Shown in pieces: positions 28,378 to 40,479 of a stretch of DNA of 64,000 bases. This stretch comes from Cunninghamella blakesleeana (lineage: Eukaryota > Mucoromycota > Mucoromycetes > Mucorales > Cunninghamellaceae): positions 2,294,001 through 2,358,000 of the forward strand of contig JAFCIZ010000006.1 in NCBI GenBank assembly GCA_017871115.1, read 5' to 3'. The first letter of the stretch is position 1. Every line of letters starts with the position of its first letter. The notes below the pieces were generated by a model. The model worked only from the letters and a program-made list of their open reading frames with translations. It was not told the origin of the DNA and searched no databases. The position numbers and the translations under genes are program-made.

Positions 28378-29558
28378 TTAAATATCATCTTGACCAAACA
28401 TGCCACCTAAAGAAATCTTTTCCCCTTCATTAAATGCAGGCATACCTAAATATGGGCAAGTAGAACATCTAAAAGCATCACCAAGAGCACAACTGCCACA
28501 TCCACCCACTTTCTTTGGTGTAGGATCCACTTCAATTACTTCATCTTCTTCCACTAAATCGTCTGTTAAATCTAAAGATACTACTCCTGCATTTTCAGCA
28601 TCTGCTCTACCACACACACAGTTTTTACAAGCTTTTCTTCTACCACCTTCCATTTCACAATCATCAGGACGTCTTAATGAATCTGCTGTAGGTTTGATTT
28701 TATCTTCTTCATCTAATAAAGCTTCTTCATCTTCTAACTCCATATAATCATCATCATCATTTGTATTTAATGTCCATACTGCTGGTTTTTTAACAGATAC
28801 ATTTTGTTGCTGTTTTTTTTTACCAAAGTTTAGTTGTACCTTTTGTCCCACTTCATAATTTGGTTTATTGGCAATAATGTGAGTTAATCCAAATTTACCT
28901 GATAATCTATTTACTCCTTGTTCAATTCTTGATTCATTTCCACCCCATAATTTAAAAAAGCTAACTAATTCATCGTCTGTAACAGGTGCGGTGGTGGCTT
29001 CTACATTTATAAATCCTGCTAGTTTTAACATGGAGACCAAATCTTGTTCTTTACGATGAATGGGTGAGATAGTATTGCTAAGATCGACTATTAACACAGC
29101 TTCTTTTAATTCTAATCGACCACCAGCCGATAAAGTACCTAAATAACGTGATATCATTTCTGGTGTATGAGTGGCGACAGAAGGTGTAAATGTATTTGAA
29201 TAAATTTTATTGTAGCTGCCTTTAGTTAGGGGTGCTAAAATAGTAACAATAATAAATAAATAAATCGATTACAAATCAATCTAAATCTTTTTTGATTTTA
29301 TATACTATTATATTATACTTTTATATATATATATATATATATCTTCTTTTTCTTTCTTTATTTCTTTCTAATATTATTGTTATTATTATTATTACCATCA
29401 GCTACTCTTTCAAGGACTTCAAAAGCTACAGATCCATTTGTACCTGTCTGTTGTTCTGTATTTGATTTCACTTTCAAATAATCGTCTTGATTAATATAAG
29501 AAGGTGCAACAAAAAGTACCTTATCACCCGATTGATGTTCGCTAACAGAGGATACCAT
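28378..29558 (-). CDS. DRE2: Fe-S cluster assembly protein Dre2 (anamorsin/CIAPIN1)
   Basis: Two exons (29558-29396, 29234-28378) give 339 aa. Dre2 takes electrons from Tah18/Ndor1 and feeds the cytosolic iron-sulfur assembly pathway. The N-terminal two thirds is a methyltransferase-like fold without S-adenosylmethionine site, typical of the family. An acidic linker follows (about 210-235). The C-terminal CIAPIN1 domain has both cluster motifs: C-x9-C-x2-C-x-C at Cys247, 257, 260 and 262 and C-x2-C-x7-C-x2-C at Cys300, 303, 311 and 314 (C-G-S-C and C-S-T-C). The stretch after the last motif, P-Y-L-G-M-P-A-F-N-E-G-E-K, is diagnostic. Length matches yeast Dre2 (348) and human anamorsin (312). 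Nothing unusual. Confidence 0.96.
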
Positions 29559-30524
29559 GATATTTATTTTGATTTAATGTATATATTTTTTTTTAAAAAA
29601 AAAAAAAGAAAGAGGAAAAAAACTAAAAAAAAAAGTGAAAAGGGATAAATATTTTTTTTTATATATGTGGATATTTTTTTTTTTGATGACCAATCAAACT
29701 ATTCGAAAATCTTATCATCTTTTTTTTAATGATCCGATTCTATTATCATCCGCTGTTTCCGTATATTAAAATCATGTATATGTTGATGAATATATATAAT
29801 TGATCAGACAGTCATATCTCTTTGTAACATCTCTTATATCATCAGCTTTAATACAACCAACAAATTTTACAATACAAGATCTTTTTATTTTAGTTGAGGT
29901 TTCAAAAGAATATATGTAAACATATAAAAATACATAGAGTAATAAATTGAGATTGTACATATAGACTTACATACAATATATATATAATATAAAAAAACGA
30001 TAAATGTAATAAAAATAATAAAAATAAAGGAATTAAATTTCATAGTATATACTATTTCATTATTTTTCTCATATCTGTAAAAATATTAGAAGTTGGTCAG
30101 GTGATTTTAAAGTTTATTTGTAATTAAAAGTCAGTAGAAAAAAGAAGCTATATGAAAAAAATCAAACAATTAAGGTGATCAGTTGTAAAATGGAATATAT
30201 GAAATCATAACATTCATAACAAAAAAAATCGTTATAATGGAAAATTTTTGTTTGACTTTGGAATTATTATATGTACAATAAAATAAAATCCAATTGTATT
30301 GGTCACGTTGGGCTTTTAAACACCGTTCGCTTTTTTAAATTTTATATTTTTTCCTACGATATTACGCTTTACTTTTTTTTCTCTTTCTCTCTTTTCTCTT
30401 TTTCCCGTTTTTTAATACTTAATTCTTACTTTTTATTTTATTTTATTTTACACTATAATATTTATTTTTATACGTTTATAAATATACAAAAACATAATTA
30501 TTTATTATTATAATATAAAATAAT
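29559..30524. promoter_or_regulatory. Divergent promoter region, DRE2 / ADP1-like transporter, with a snoRNA-like motif pair
   Basis: Both flanking genes read outward. On the minus strand at about 29799-29855 a TGATGA (29844-29839) is followed by CTGA (29807-29804), which could be C and D boxes of a small nucleolar RNA, but the terminal stem is poor. The same stretch is somewhat less A+T-rich than its surroundings. A T-rich leader precedes the ATG at 30525. Confidence 0.35.
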
Positions 30525-33500
30525 ATGAGGATGAAAAACCTTCATTCCATGTATATATTATCCTTATTATTGGGGTTGTCTTCTTTTTGGATACCTGTTT
30601 CAGCAAAACAACCATATGACGATTTATCTATCGGATTTACGCCAAGCTATTCTTCTCCTTATCTTATATCAACTTTAAATAAAAGAGGTGATAAAGAATG
30701 CCCTCCTTGTTTCAACTGCATGTTACCTGGTTTTGAATGTCTTCATTTTGCCAACTGTAGTGAGTATAATGGAAAATGTAACTGTCCTCCTGGTTTTGGT
30801 GGTGACGACTGTAAACAACCATGTAAAGTTATATTGGTATTATAATTATATATATACTGGTTTTGCACAGACATATTAAAAAGAAAAGTTATTATTATTA
30901 TCATTATTATTATTATTAATATTTATATTAATATTATGGTGTATATGTTCCATACTATTATTTTTATTATTATAGTATGTGGTGGATTAGCAGATGGTAG
31001 AAATAGATATCCTAGAGAAAATAATTCTTGTGATTGCCCCGAAGGCTGGGAAGGCATCAACTGCAATGGTAATAACAAATATTTTATGACGATATATTAT
31101 CTATTATTTATTACGTTTCCCATTAACATGTAAATGTCAACTAATTTCTTATATAGTATGTACACAAGATTCTGTCTGTGATTCTTTAGTACCTACTGGC
31201 CAAAATGGTACATGTTATCGTGGTGGATTAACAGTTTTTGAAAATCATCAAATGTGTAACGTGACAAGTAAGTATAATTAATGCATTTTTTTTTTATCAC
31301 TACTTAGATAATTAAAGAGGGAAAGCAGTAAAATAACAAAACCAAATTACTAAAAAGAAAGAAATTCGATTATTGATGCAATTTAAAAATGTTTATATAT
31401 ATAACAGATCGTAAAATCATTGAGCAATTACAAGGCCAAATTCCACAAGTAACATTTTCTTGCAACAAAAAAGATGAGACATGTGATTTCCAATGTAAGG
31501 AAATAAAAGCCAAAAATATTACATTATATTAAACATAACTTGTAATATAATTGACTTATTCCTCACCTTATTATTTTTACTTTTATTGTTTTATTTTAAT
31601 AGTTTGGGTGGATGAAATAGAATCATTTTATTGTCATTTGGATACCTGTGATTTTAAACAAGGTATATATATATATAATAATTATATGGTGATGGTAAAA
31701 AGTGGTAATTGAATTATTATTAATTAATTCAATATATAATATTTTATTTATGTATTGTTAGTTCATGATTATGATAAAAATTCAACAAAGTATGAATGCA
31801 AGAATATCAACTGTAGATGTATCAAAGACGAATTTTTATGTGGAAAAGATGGATCTATCGGTAATTACATATAATCACATATATTTGTAATTTTTTAAAA
31901 AAAGAACTGTTATTCATTTATTTTATTTTATTTTTTCCAAACAGATCTCTCTGATTTACTTAAAGATGAAATCAAAGGTCCTGCAAGTTTTAATTGTGTC
32001 GGACCAGATTGCGCTTTTTCAGGTATAAAAATAATAATACAGATAATAAAAATTAAAACAGAAAAAAAAGGTAAACCTATACCTATATAAATAAAAATAT
32101 AATTCAAATAATGTTTAAAATAATAATAATAGAACCTGCCATGGATGATTTAATATCTGCTATTTTTGGTGATAACTCTATCTTTTTAAATTGCAATTCT
32201 GGTGAATGCTTACATTACTCTATGGTACCTGGATTTGAGGTAACAATCAGTTAATATTATTATTATTATTATGTAATAGAAATAATATATCATGTACTCA
32301 TGTGTTTTTTTTTTTTTTTTTTTTTTTTTACTATATTATTTTATATTTTATTTTATTTCTTTAATAAAAAAAATATTATATATATATTATTACAATAAAA
32401 TAGAGACCTGAAAGACCTATCAACTGGATTATGATCATAAGTGGCATAGCTGGTGTTAGTATATTTTTAATTATTGTAGCTTTCTTGGTCAACTATTTTG
32501 CAAAGAAATCAAGCGGTGCAGATCAGTATATTCAGTTAGCAGATGATGAAGCTGGTAAATTAATGACAGAACATACACCTACTAGTTTAACATTTGAAAA
32601 CATATCTTATAGTGTGAATGGGCGTGAAGTATTAGAAAATGCAACGGGTATGGTTCGACCAGGTGAAGTGATGGCTATTATGGGGCCCTCAGGCGCTGGT
32701 AAAACATCTTTATTAGATATTTTAGCTAATAGAACAAAATCTGGAACAGTATCTGGCCAGATCTATGTTAATGGACATCGATTATCATCAAGAAAATATA
32801 AAAAATTAATTGGTTATGTTGATCAAGAAGATACTATGATTCCGACTTTAACTGTTTATGAAACCATCTTATACTCTGCGCTATTGCGTTTGCCAAGATC
32901 AATGAGCATAGCCGCCAAGAAATATAGAGTCATGGAAGTAATGCAAGAATTGGGTATTGATACAATTAAAGATTCTAAAATTGGAAGTGCTGGTCATCGA
33001 TCCATTAGTGGTGGTGAAAGACGTCGTGTGGCTATTGCCTGTGAATTAGTTACCTCTCCTACAATTCTTTTCTTGGATGAACCCACCAGTGGTTTGGATG
33101 CTTATAATGCTTATAATGTAATTGAATCACTCGTTACCTTAGCTAGAGATTACCATCGTACAATTGTTTTCACCATCCATCAACCTAGATCTAATATTGT
33201 GACACTATTTGATCAATTTGTGTTATTGGCTAAAGGAAGAATCATTTATTCTGGCCCTCAATTACATGCTCAAAGTTATTTCCGTACTATTGGTTATCCA
33301 TGTCCCTCTGGTTTTAATATTGCTGATTTCCTTATTGATTTAACAATGCAACCTATTGAGCCTAAACATCAAACCATCCAAGATGAAGATGTATCCACTT
33401 CACCTATTCATCAAACGGCAGATCTCAATAATAACCCATTCAACAGTAGCAGTAGCCAGATTAACAATAATAATAGTAACAACCACATTTCTAGTACACA

Positions 33501-34981
33501 TGCCAATAGATATCATGATGAATTAGAAAATACAAGTGAGCAATGGGCGGCTGAATTAGGTGCAAGACAAAAGAGACAACAACAGCAATCTCACCAAGAT
33601 GATGATAACATTTTACATTTTAGAAAAAGAAATGGCAATGATATGAATGTGATTGTGGATAATGGCAGTGGAAATAGTAGTTATACTCTAAACCAAGTAG
33701 ATAAAAATGGTGTTACGGTACATATTCGACGATTAGTAGAAGCTTACCAACATAGTGCAATTGCTGCTACTGTTAAAGACTACATTGATCGATCATTAAA
33801 TGCTGCAACGGGAACCCCTGCTGATGGTGAAGAAGGTAGTAGTGGAGAGCAAAATGCTGATGTCAATCATTTACCAGTTACAACACATGAACGTCCTGGT
33901 TGGTTAACTCAATTCCGTATTTTGGCTGATAGAACATTTAAAAATTTGTATCGAAATCCTATGCTAATGTTTACTCATTATGCTATTGCTGTTGTACTTG
34001 CTTGTAAGTGAAAATAAAAATAAGATTATATACATATAAAATTAGATTATAAAAAAAATAAAAAATGAAGTTAAAATTACATGTATTAAAATTATTAATA
34101 TAACATACTTTTTTATTTTTTCTTTTAATTTATATAAATATAAATAAGTAATTTGTGGAGGATTGTTTTATCAGGTATCAAATACCATTGCTGGTTTCCA
34201 AAATCGTATGGGATTATTCTTCTTCTATGAAGCATTATTAGGATTTATGTGTTTAACATCATTACAAGTATTTTCCAATGAACGTATCTTATTTGTACGT
34301 GAACGTGCCAATGGATATTATTCACCAGCCACTTACTTTTTATCTAAGGTCTTATTTGATATCATTCCATTAAGAGTGGTTCCTCCTCTGATGATGGGTT
34401 TAATTTCTTATTATATGGTGGGACTTGTTGAAGGTGTGCCTCAATTCCTTAAATTTTTATTGGTCTTGGTCTTATTCAATTTAACTGCTGCCGCATGTTG
34501 TCTTGCTATTGGTGTTGTATTCAAAAATCTGTCCATGGCTAATTTGCTTAGTTGTATGGTTATGCTATTTTCAATGCTATTTGCTGGTCTCTTACTCAAC
34601 AAAGGTAATACAAAATTAGACCGTATTTTAATAAAAAAAAAATTGTTTATATAAAAATATATTTATAATTTTATATTATTATTATTGTTGTTATTATTTT
34701 AATTTATAGATACCATGTCACCTTATTTCGGCTGGCTTAAATATCTTTCCTTCTTTAATTATGCACTTGAAGCTTTACTGGTTAATGAAATGCTTTATCT
34801 CCAATTAACAGAAGTACGTTATGGTTTAAATATTGATGTTCCAGGTGCTACAATCTTATCTACTTTTGGATTTAATGCAAAGAATTATTGGCCTGATGTG
34901 ATTAGATTAACATCCATGTTCTTATTCTTTATTGTATTTGCGTACATATGGCTTGTCCTTTTTGTAAAAGAAAGAAGATAG
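30525..34981 (+). CDS. ADP1: ABCG-family half transporter with EGF-like extracellular region, ADP1-like
   Basis: Eleven exons give 1086 aa: 30525-30822, 30976-31068, 31157-31267, 31408-31494, 31603-31662, 31762-31860, 31945-32022, 32133-32239, 32404-34003, 34149-34604, 34710-34981. A signal peptide (hydrophobic Y-I-L-S-L-L-L-G-L) leads into a Cys-rich lumenal region with EGF-like C-x-C-P-P-G-F-G-G-x-x-C and [12 protein letters not shown]. A membrane span follows at about 319-343. The ATPase has Walker A GPSGAGKT (405-412), signature ISGGERRR (512-519), Walker [12 protein letters not shown] (533-543) and the H-loop in T-I-H-Q-P-R. A low-complexity linker precedes six C-terminal spans. Order and length match yeast Adp1p (1049 aa). 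Substrate unknown. Small exons coding the Cys-rich part are all phase 1-1, as in shuffled EGF exons. Confidence 0.93.
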
Positions 34982-35070
34982 ATTTCTTTTTTTAAAAAAA
35001 GTTCCATGTAGTATATTTATTTTATTTTATATAAAGTATTGATTTAAGTATTCGTATAAATATACAATTT

Positions 35071-35110
35071 ATATTATTTTATATTATTTTATATTATTTT
35101 ATATTATTTT
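35071..35110. repeat. Four tandem ATATTATTTT decamers
   Basis: Four exact head-to-tail copies of a 10-nt unit about 90 bp past the ADP1-like stop codon, probably in the 3' untranslated or terminator region. Confidence 0.9.
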
Positions 35111-36553
35111 ATTTTATTCCAATTTTAAAATATAAAGAATGCATTCGTTCACTTCAAAAAATTATCATAATTTATAGGATTAAAATAACAGTTTTTAAGA
35201 TCAGTAAATACCTCGTAGTATGTGTTTATAACTGTTCTAAGTATATATAACAGATATAAATTTTTCTAGCTTAGTTATATATGAATTTTGCTTTTCATAA
35301 TTGAAATGGTGGTCCCTTTCATTGTGCTATGTACAGATGATTTTATTTTTTTTGTGCAAAATGACGATATCCTTCAATAGACTATACTTTGACGGCTATA
35401 CCTTTTATTATTATTATTACTGTTGTTTTTATTTTATTTTTGTAACCATATTAGTTTCAATGGAATTTTTTTTTTTTGTTTTTCAAAGTGTAGGCGATTA
35501 TTTTATCAAGTACTGTATTAATTTAAATAAAAAAACTTTGTCGAAAGTATTATTATCATAATATTGGTTATTTTTTTTTAAAAAAATTGAAACTTTTGAT
35601 GGACTCTTTTTAATATTAAAATTAATATTACACTTTTTTTTTAATATTGGTGGTGATGTTGGTGGAAGCAAACTACTGATCAAATAATTAATACTATAAT
35701 GCTAGGGTGGGTTGTATTGATTCTTTCCATTGTTTTATATTTTATTTATTACTGATACATTTTATGTTTCAATGTATCAATTAATAGCGACTTGAGAAAA
35801 ACTATCATACTGCTAAAAAAAAGTTTCATGTTATTGTATTTGTATAGCGAAATTATTTAAACAATATAATAACAAACAAGAAAAGCATAACCTCGATATC
35901 GAATAGTATAATTGTATCGCTGAATTGAAAAATAAACATAAAAAATAAAATAAACACATTATTTCCCTTTTTAGATTGTATACCTAATATGGATTATTCT
36001 TATTTTATCAGATATGAAATAATTATACAACTTATATTCAATGTCAACATAATACTTAAATAATTTACTGTACAAATAATGTAGATATAATATGGATATA
36101 TAAATATGTAGAAGTGCATTTAAACATACCTGTAATTGTAAAAAGATGCAAACATTATTATTTATTTTTTATGAGTTATCGTCCTGTCCTATATTTATTA
36201 TTAAACTCCCTTACTCTTTACTTTACTTATTATTTTAAAACTTATTTTATTTGATCTTTTGCAACATAAATACTTCTATAAACTCTTTTTTTCTTTTTTT
36301 ATGAAAACGCAGTAATAACAATGATAATCAATGGGTAAAATACAAACGCGAAAAAAGCTACCTTCATTATTTTAATCGGGAACTTTTATCAATAATTCAA
36401 TTGGTTAAGTTTAAAAATGATGTCATCAATAATTTCTTTTTTTACCAAAAATAAAAATGAGAAGAAAGTGAAAGAGATGGAAATAATTGCTAAAAAAAAT
36501 TATAAAAAATCCTTTTTATATTGAAAAAATCTAGGACTGCTACTTGAAAAAGG

Positions 36554-36582
36554 CATCATTTTTTATAACATAAAAAATGATG
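36554..36582. repeat. Perfect 13-bp inverted repeat with 3-nt loop
   Basis: CATCATTTTTTAT (36554-36566), loop AAC, then its exact reverse complement (36570-36582). Either strand could form a tight hairpin. It is not next to a gene end, so a terminator role is doubtful. Confidence 0.85.
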
Positions 36583-36707
36583 TTATATCCTCCGATATTT
36601 TTCCTATTCTAAGCATATATTAACGAATTGTGGTAACATAATAATAAAAGTTAGCCTATACCTTTACCTTTTTAAATATGGTGTAACAATTATGAATATA
36701 AAATCAG

Positions 36708-36817
36708 CAAAAAAATAAAAATAAAAATAAAAATAAAAATAAAAATAAAAATAAAAATAAAAATAAAAATAAAAATAAAAATAAAAATAAAAATAAAAAT
36801 AAAAATAAAAATAAAAA
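36708..36817. repeat. (AAAAAT)~18 hexanucleotide array
   Basis: About 18 near-perfect copies of the 6-nt unit AAAAAT, the longest simple array of unit size above three in the window. Confidence 0.95.
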
Positions 36818-37238
36818 TTATAACAATAATAGTATAATATTATTTAATTTTAAATAGTAATAAAATTATAATAAAGAAAACAATGTTTTTGTTTTGTAGT
36901 ACTTTAATAAATACATGAAAAGTGAGTAATTAAAAAAATATAAAACTAAATAAAATAAAGTCACTAATAAAAGAAATTTCATTTTTTATTATATATTTGT
37001 AATTTTCTTAATTTTTATAATCCACTTTTTTTTAACAATATTCTCTTTTTAAAATATACTATGTATATAAATGAGCTCATTATTATCCATATTTTTTTTT
37101 TCTTTATTGTTCCTTTTTTGGACCAATTTTGACGACTTTTGTATTATTATTATTTTTTGAAATGATTGCTAATTTCATGCTTTCTCTTCATGCTTTTTAA
37201 TTTTAATTTTAAAATTAAAATTTTGAAATCAACCCATT

Positions 37239-37403
37239 ATGTCAAACTTTACAGAAGTTAAAAAGATGAAATTGGGAATAAAAATAGCTCAAGATTCTGT
37301 CAATTTATATAATAAAGTCAAAGATATGAGAGAGCTCAATAAAGACGCTTTAAAAGAAAAAGAAAAATTATCTAAATTCAATTTCAAAAAAAGAGATCAT
37401 TAA
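37239..37403 (+). CDS. Small ORF of 54 codons, unknown
   Basis: Too short for routine gene finding but with coding character. It starts M-S-N-F-T-E-V-K-K-M-K-L-G-I-K-I-A-Q-D-S and continues as a charged, probably helical chain (V-K-D-M-R-E-L-N-K-D-A-L-K-E-K-E-K-L), ending K-K-R-D-H. It lacks the poly-Ile/Phe/Tyr composition of chance frames in this A+T-rich DNA. It is convergent with the TFIIIC gene, whose stop lies 218 bp away, and follows a T-rich leader like other plus-strand starts here. It could be a small conserved protein, a first exon, or chance. No family recognised. Confidence 0.45.
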   Translation: MSNFTEVKKMKLGIKIAQDSVNLYNKVKDMRELNKDALKEKEKLSKFNFKKRDH

Positions 37404-37621
37404 TAGCAAATAATAATAAGTAATGATCAAGTCTAAAATGTGGTTCTTTTTTTTGTTGCTCATTCTTTTATTCAGAAATATAATCTTTTTTATACTGATT
37501 TTTTAATAAAAAAAGATTAAAAAATATAAATGTTATAAATTTACTACACATTTATTACTATTACTATACCTTTTAATATTAAATCCAATATATATATTAG
37601 AAATGTAAAAAAAAAAAAAAA

Positions 37622-40341
37622 TTATTCCCAATCCATACGTCGATCTTCATCATCATCGTCACCTTCGTCATCATCATCATCTTGATCATGGTCATCGCCT
37701 ATATTAGTATCTATTTCAGTAACTTCAACCATTTCTTCATCTTCAGATTCTTCATCTTCATCTTCTTCATCTTCATCTTCATCTTCATCTTCATCTTCAA
37801 CATCTTCGATATTATCATTTTTATAGCCGTTTTCACTGTCCATTTCACCTATCATTTCTGGTTTAATAGCTGCACCTTCTTTTTGTACTATTTTAAGTAG
37901 GTCTCTTTTAATCTTTTTATCTAACCCTGCCTCCATATTCTCAATCTGATCTGCATATCCCTTTTCCATCAATTGCTCATGTTTTTTTTTCAACGAATTT
38001 CTTATAACACGTGTTACTGATTCATAATAATACCCAGTTTTTTTCTGATAAAATATCAAAAACATATAAAATAAAATAAGATAAAAATCAATATTATACA
38101 TTCATATGTTTAACAATAATAATAACAATGGTAACACTTGTAGTAATAGTAAAAAAGATAACTTACAGTAGGCACAGAAAGTAAATATTTTGGATTATTA
38201 ATTAAACCAGCAAAATCAGGATCGGTAATATCACAAAGCTGAAAAGTAGATGTTCCAGTAATTACTTCTTTACCATCAAATTTGTATTTAATTTCAGTGT
38301 TTGAGTCCCTTTAATAAAATGAAAAAATAAAAGTAGAAAAGGAAAGAAGAATTTAGTTAAAATAAATATAATGAATTATACTATGCAATATTTTATATGC
38401 TTTATAGTTATAATATGTTAACTTACTCTGTTTCATTATTTACTTTTTCTTGCTCGGTCATCACTAATGGGTTTATTGCTCTTCTGCGACCTCTAAGATA
38501 CTTTGCTCCATGACCAGTTGTCGTTCTAATATCTATTTGCTGATATCTAAGTAAAAACATACGCACACAAATATATATACATACATATATATATATAAAT
38601 TGTATACAATATTAATAATAATAATAAAAAAAAAAATGTTGGTATCACTTACATGTTATATTTGTTATCTTGTCTAACGTCAAGGCCAAATTTTATCCAA
38701 CATTCACGCCATGGGCCGTTTGAGAAACTATAAGCAATATACGATAATGCCCTATAATATATATAAATATAAATATATAAAAAGTAATTAATTAATTAGC
38801 CCTATATTTCAATTTATTTCTTTTAATTGTTCTTCATCTAATCCTTTCTTAATATATGTATATCATAATTACTTTACTAAATACATTCTTTCTGAAACGT
38901 CTAATCGACTACGGAGTGCTACTCTTAACCATACTGGCCGTTCTTCAAAAAACTATTAATATATATATATGTAAGTATAATGCATAACTATATTTATATT
39001 TCACATAATTCTAATAGATACTATGTTTTTTACCTTTAATAGTTTTTCTTTTACAGCCAAGGTTTTTGGGTCTAAAGGAGGTAGATTATTATCAGGTTCT
39101 TTTGGGATACTTTCATGTTCAAACTTTGCATAGGCGATCGAAATGGGCGAATAGGATTTTCTGGTGACAAGTTTGGTAACGTACTATTTAAAAAAGAAAA
39201 GCAGTAAAAAAAAAAAAAAAAAAATTGAACTATAAATATTTTTTATAAATTCTATATTATATCGATGAGTTAATATATGCTTACAGTCCCATCTGGTTGT
39301 TCCAATCGTACACGCACAACTCCAGAATTTTGTTTATAACTATATATTATGAAAGTTTATAAAATGTATATTTAAGCAAATGTACTATCAAACTATAATT
39401 TCCCTTGTATATATTTTTCTAATAATATATTTTATAAACTTACTCATATTTAAACGGTGTATTCAGAGTACTAAAAACAGGTGGTGGTATACCTTCCAAA
39501 TCATTTTTATCGTCGTCTAGGCTAGGTTCATAATTCATTATATTTTTTACTAATATATATATATGTAAATAAAAAATAAAATAACATAAAATAATAATCA
39601 CTATTAATACCATCATTCTAATTGAGCATTTATATATGATACATGTATATTATTTTACCATTGCCACTTAAGACAGAAGTTCTTAATTGGTGTATTCTAT
39701 TTGATTTAGGTACAATATATTGAAAGTCAGCCATATCTAAAATGGAGAAAGTACAAAAAGATAACAAAGATAGATTTTTTAACTTTTAATAACTTGTTGG
39801 ATCTTGAATTAACACTCATATTATTATTATTATTATTATTATATGTATTCTTCTTCTTTTATCATACTTCTAAATCGGCAAGTATAAGGAATAACTCCAA
39901 GGACATCGGTTTTCATTTCTGCTTCTTCTTCAGGTTGGTTTTTTTTTCTACGACGTGTTACTTTTAACAATACTCGAGGGGTTGCTGCAACACTTCCTTC
40001 AATTGGATGTGAATAAGGATCATTAGGTCTATATCTTAATTCAATAGGATGAATATAACTAAGCTCTTTCTTATTTTGATTTTTTTTAACTGATTCATAA
40101 AACTAAGTTAATAAATGTATACATAATATAAAAAGGAAATATTAAGTTGAAGGGAAGAAAAAGAAAACTATTTTTTTTTATAATCTTTAATATAAACATA
40201 AATTACTTGAGCAACTGCTTTTTCACCACCAATAGTTTCTAAAGCACGATTCACATTCTTAACATTACCAGGATATTCTATACAAAAATATTTTTTATTG
40301 CCAATAGGAAAGGTAGGTGCTGTTTTAATATCTTCTTCCAT
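37622..40341 (-). CDS. Transcription factor TFIIIC subunit (tau95/Sfc1/GTF3C5)
   Basis: Eleven exons give 529 aa: 40341-40207, 40069-39868, 39736-39659, 39549-39444, 39339-39285, 39183-39034, 38952-38873, 38751-38653, 38546-38427, 38308-38167, 38044-37622. TFIIIC binds the A and B boxes of tRNA genes; this subunit sits over the A box. Evidence: Y-F-C-I-E-Y-P-G-N-V-K-N-V-N-R-A-L-E-T-I-G-G, then E-L-R-Y-R-P-N-D-P-Y-S-H-P-I, L-L-K-V-T-R-R, central R-P-V-W-L-R-V-A-L-R-S-R-L and G-P-W-R-E-C-W-I-K-F-G-L-D-V-R, a basic R-G-R-R-R-A segment and a long D/E tail. Length agrees with human GTF3C5 (519). Exon 2 start AATAAG|AAA was chosen over CTTAG|TTTTATG because only the former keeps frame. Acidic tail codons form a TCATCT-type repeat at 37735-37800. 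Confidence 0.88.
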
Positions 40342-40479
40342 CTATAGTAATACTTTATAAAAAAAAAAAGTAAAAGAAAAAATGGGAAGGAAAAAAAAAT
40401 TTAAAAATTGATTTTATTTTATTTTTATTAAAACTCAGCATATTTTTATGCCTAACAAATTATATATAAAGAAAAAAAT

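Larger units (their letters stand above)
34982..37238. other. 2.26-kb spacer with repeats and a hairpin
   Basis: Follows the ADP1-like gene and precedes the small ORF at 37239. It holds four copies of a decamer (35071-35110), a perfect 13-bp hairpin (36554-36582), an (AAAAAT)n array (36708-36817) and a self-complementary TTTTAATTTTAAAATTAAAA block (37199-37218). No ORF with coding character was found despite the length. Confidence 0.5.

Noticed and set aside
28400..28747. 115-codon plus-strand ORF
   Set aside because: Antisense shadow of the DRE2 C-terminal domain, whose Cys motifs fix the true frame.
34982..37238. Transposable element in the long spacer
   Set aside because: No transposase or reverse-transcriptase frame, no terminal repeats or target duplications; only simple repeats and one hairpin.
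37682..37900. Plus-strand Phe/Ile-rich ORF
   Set aside because: Complement of the D/E-rich tail of the TFIIIC subunit; repetitive codons leave other frames open.
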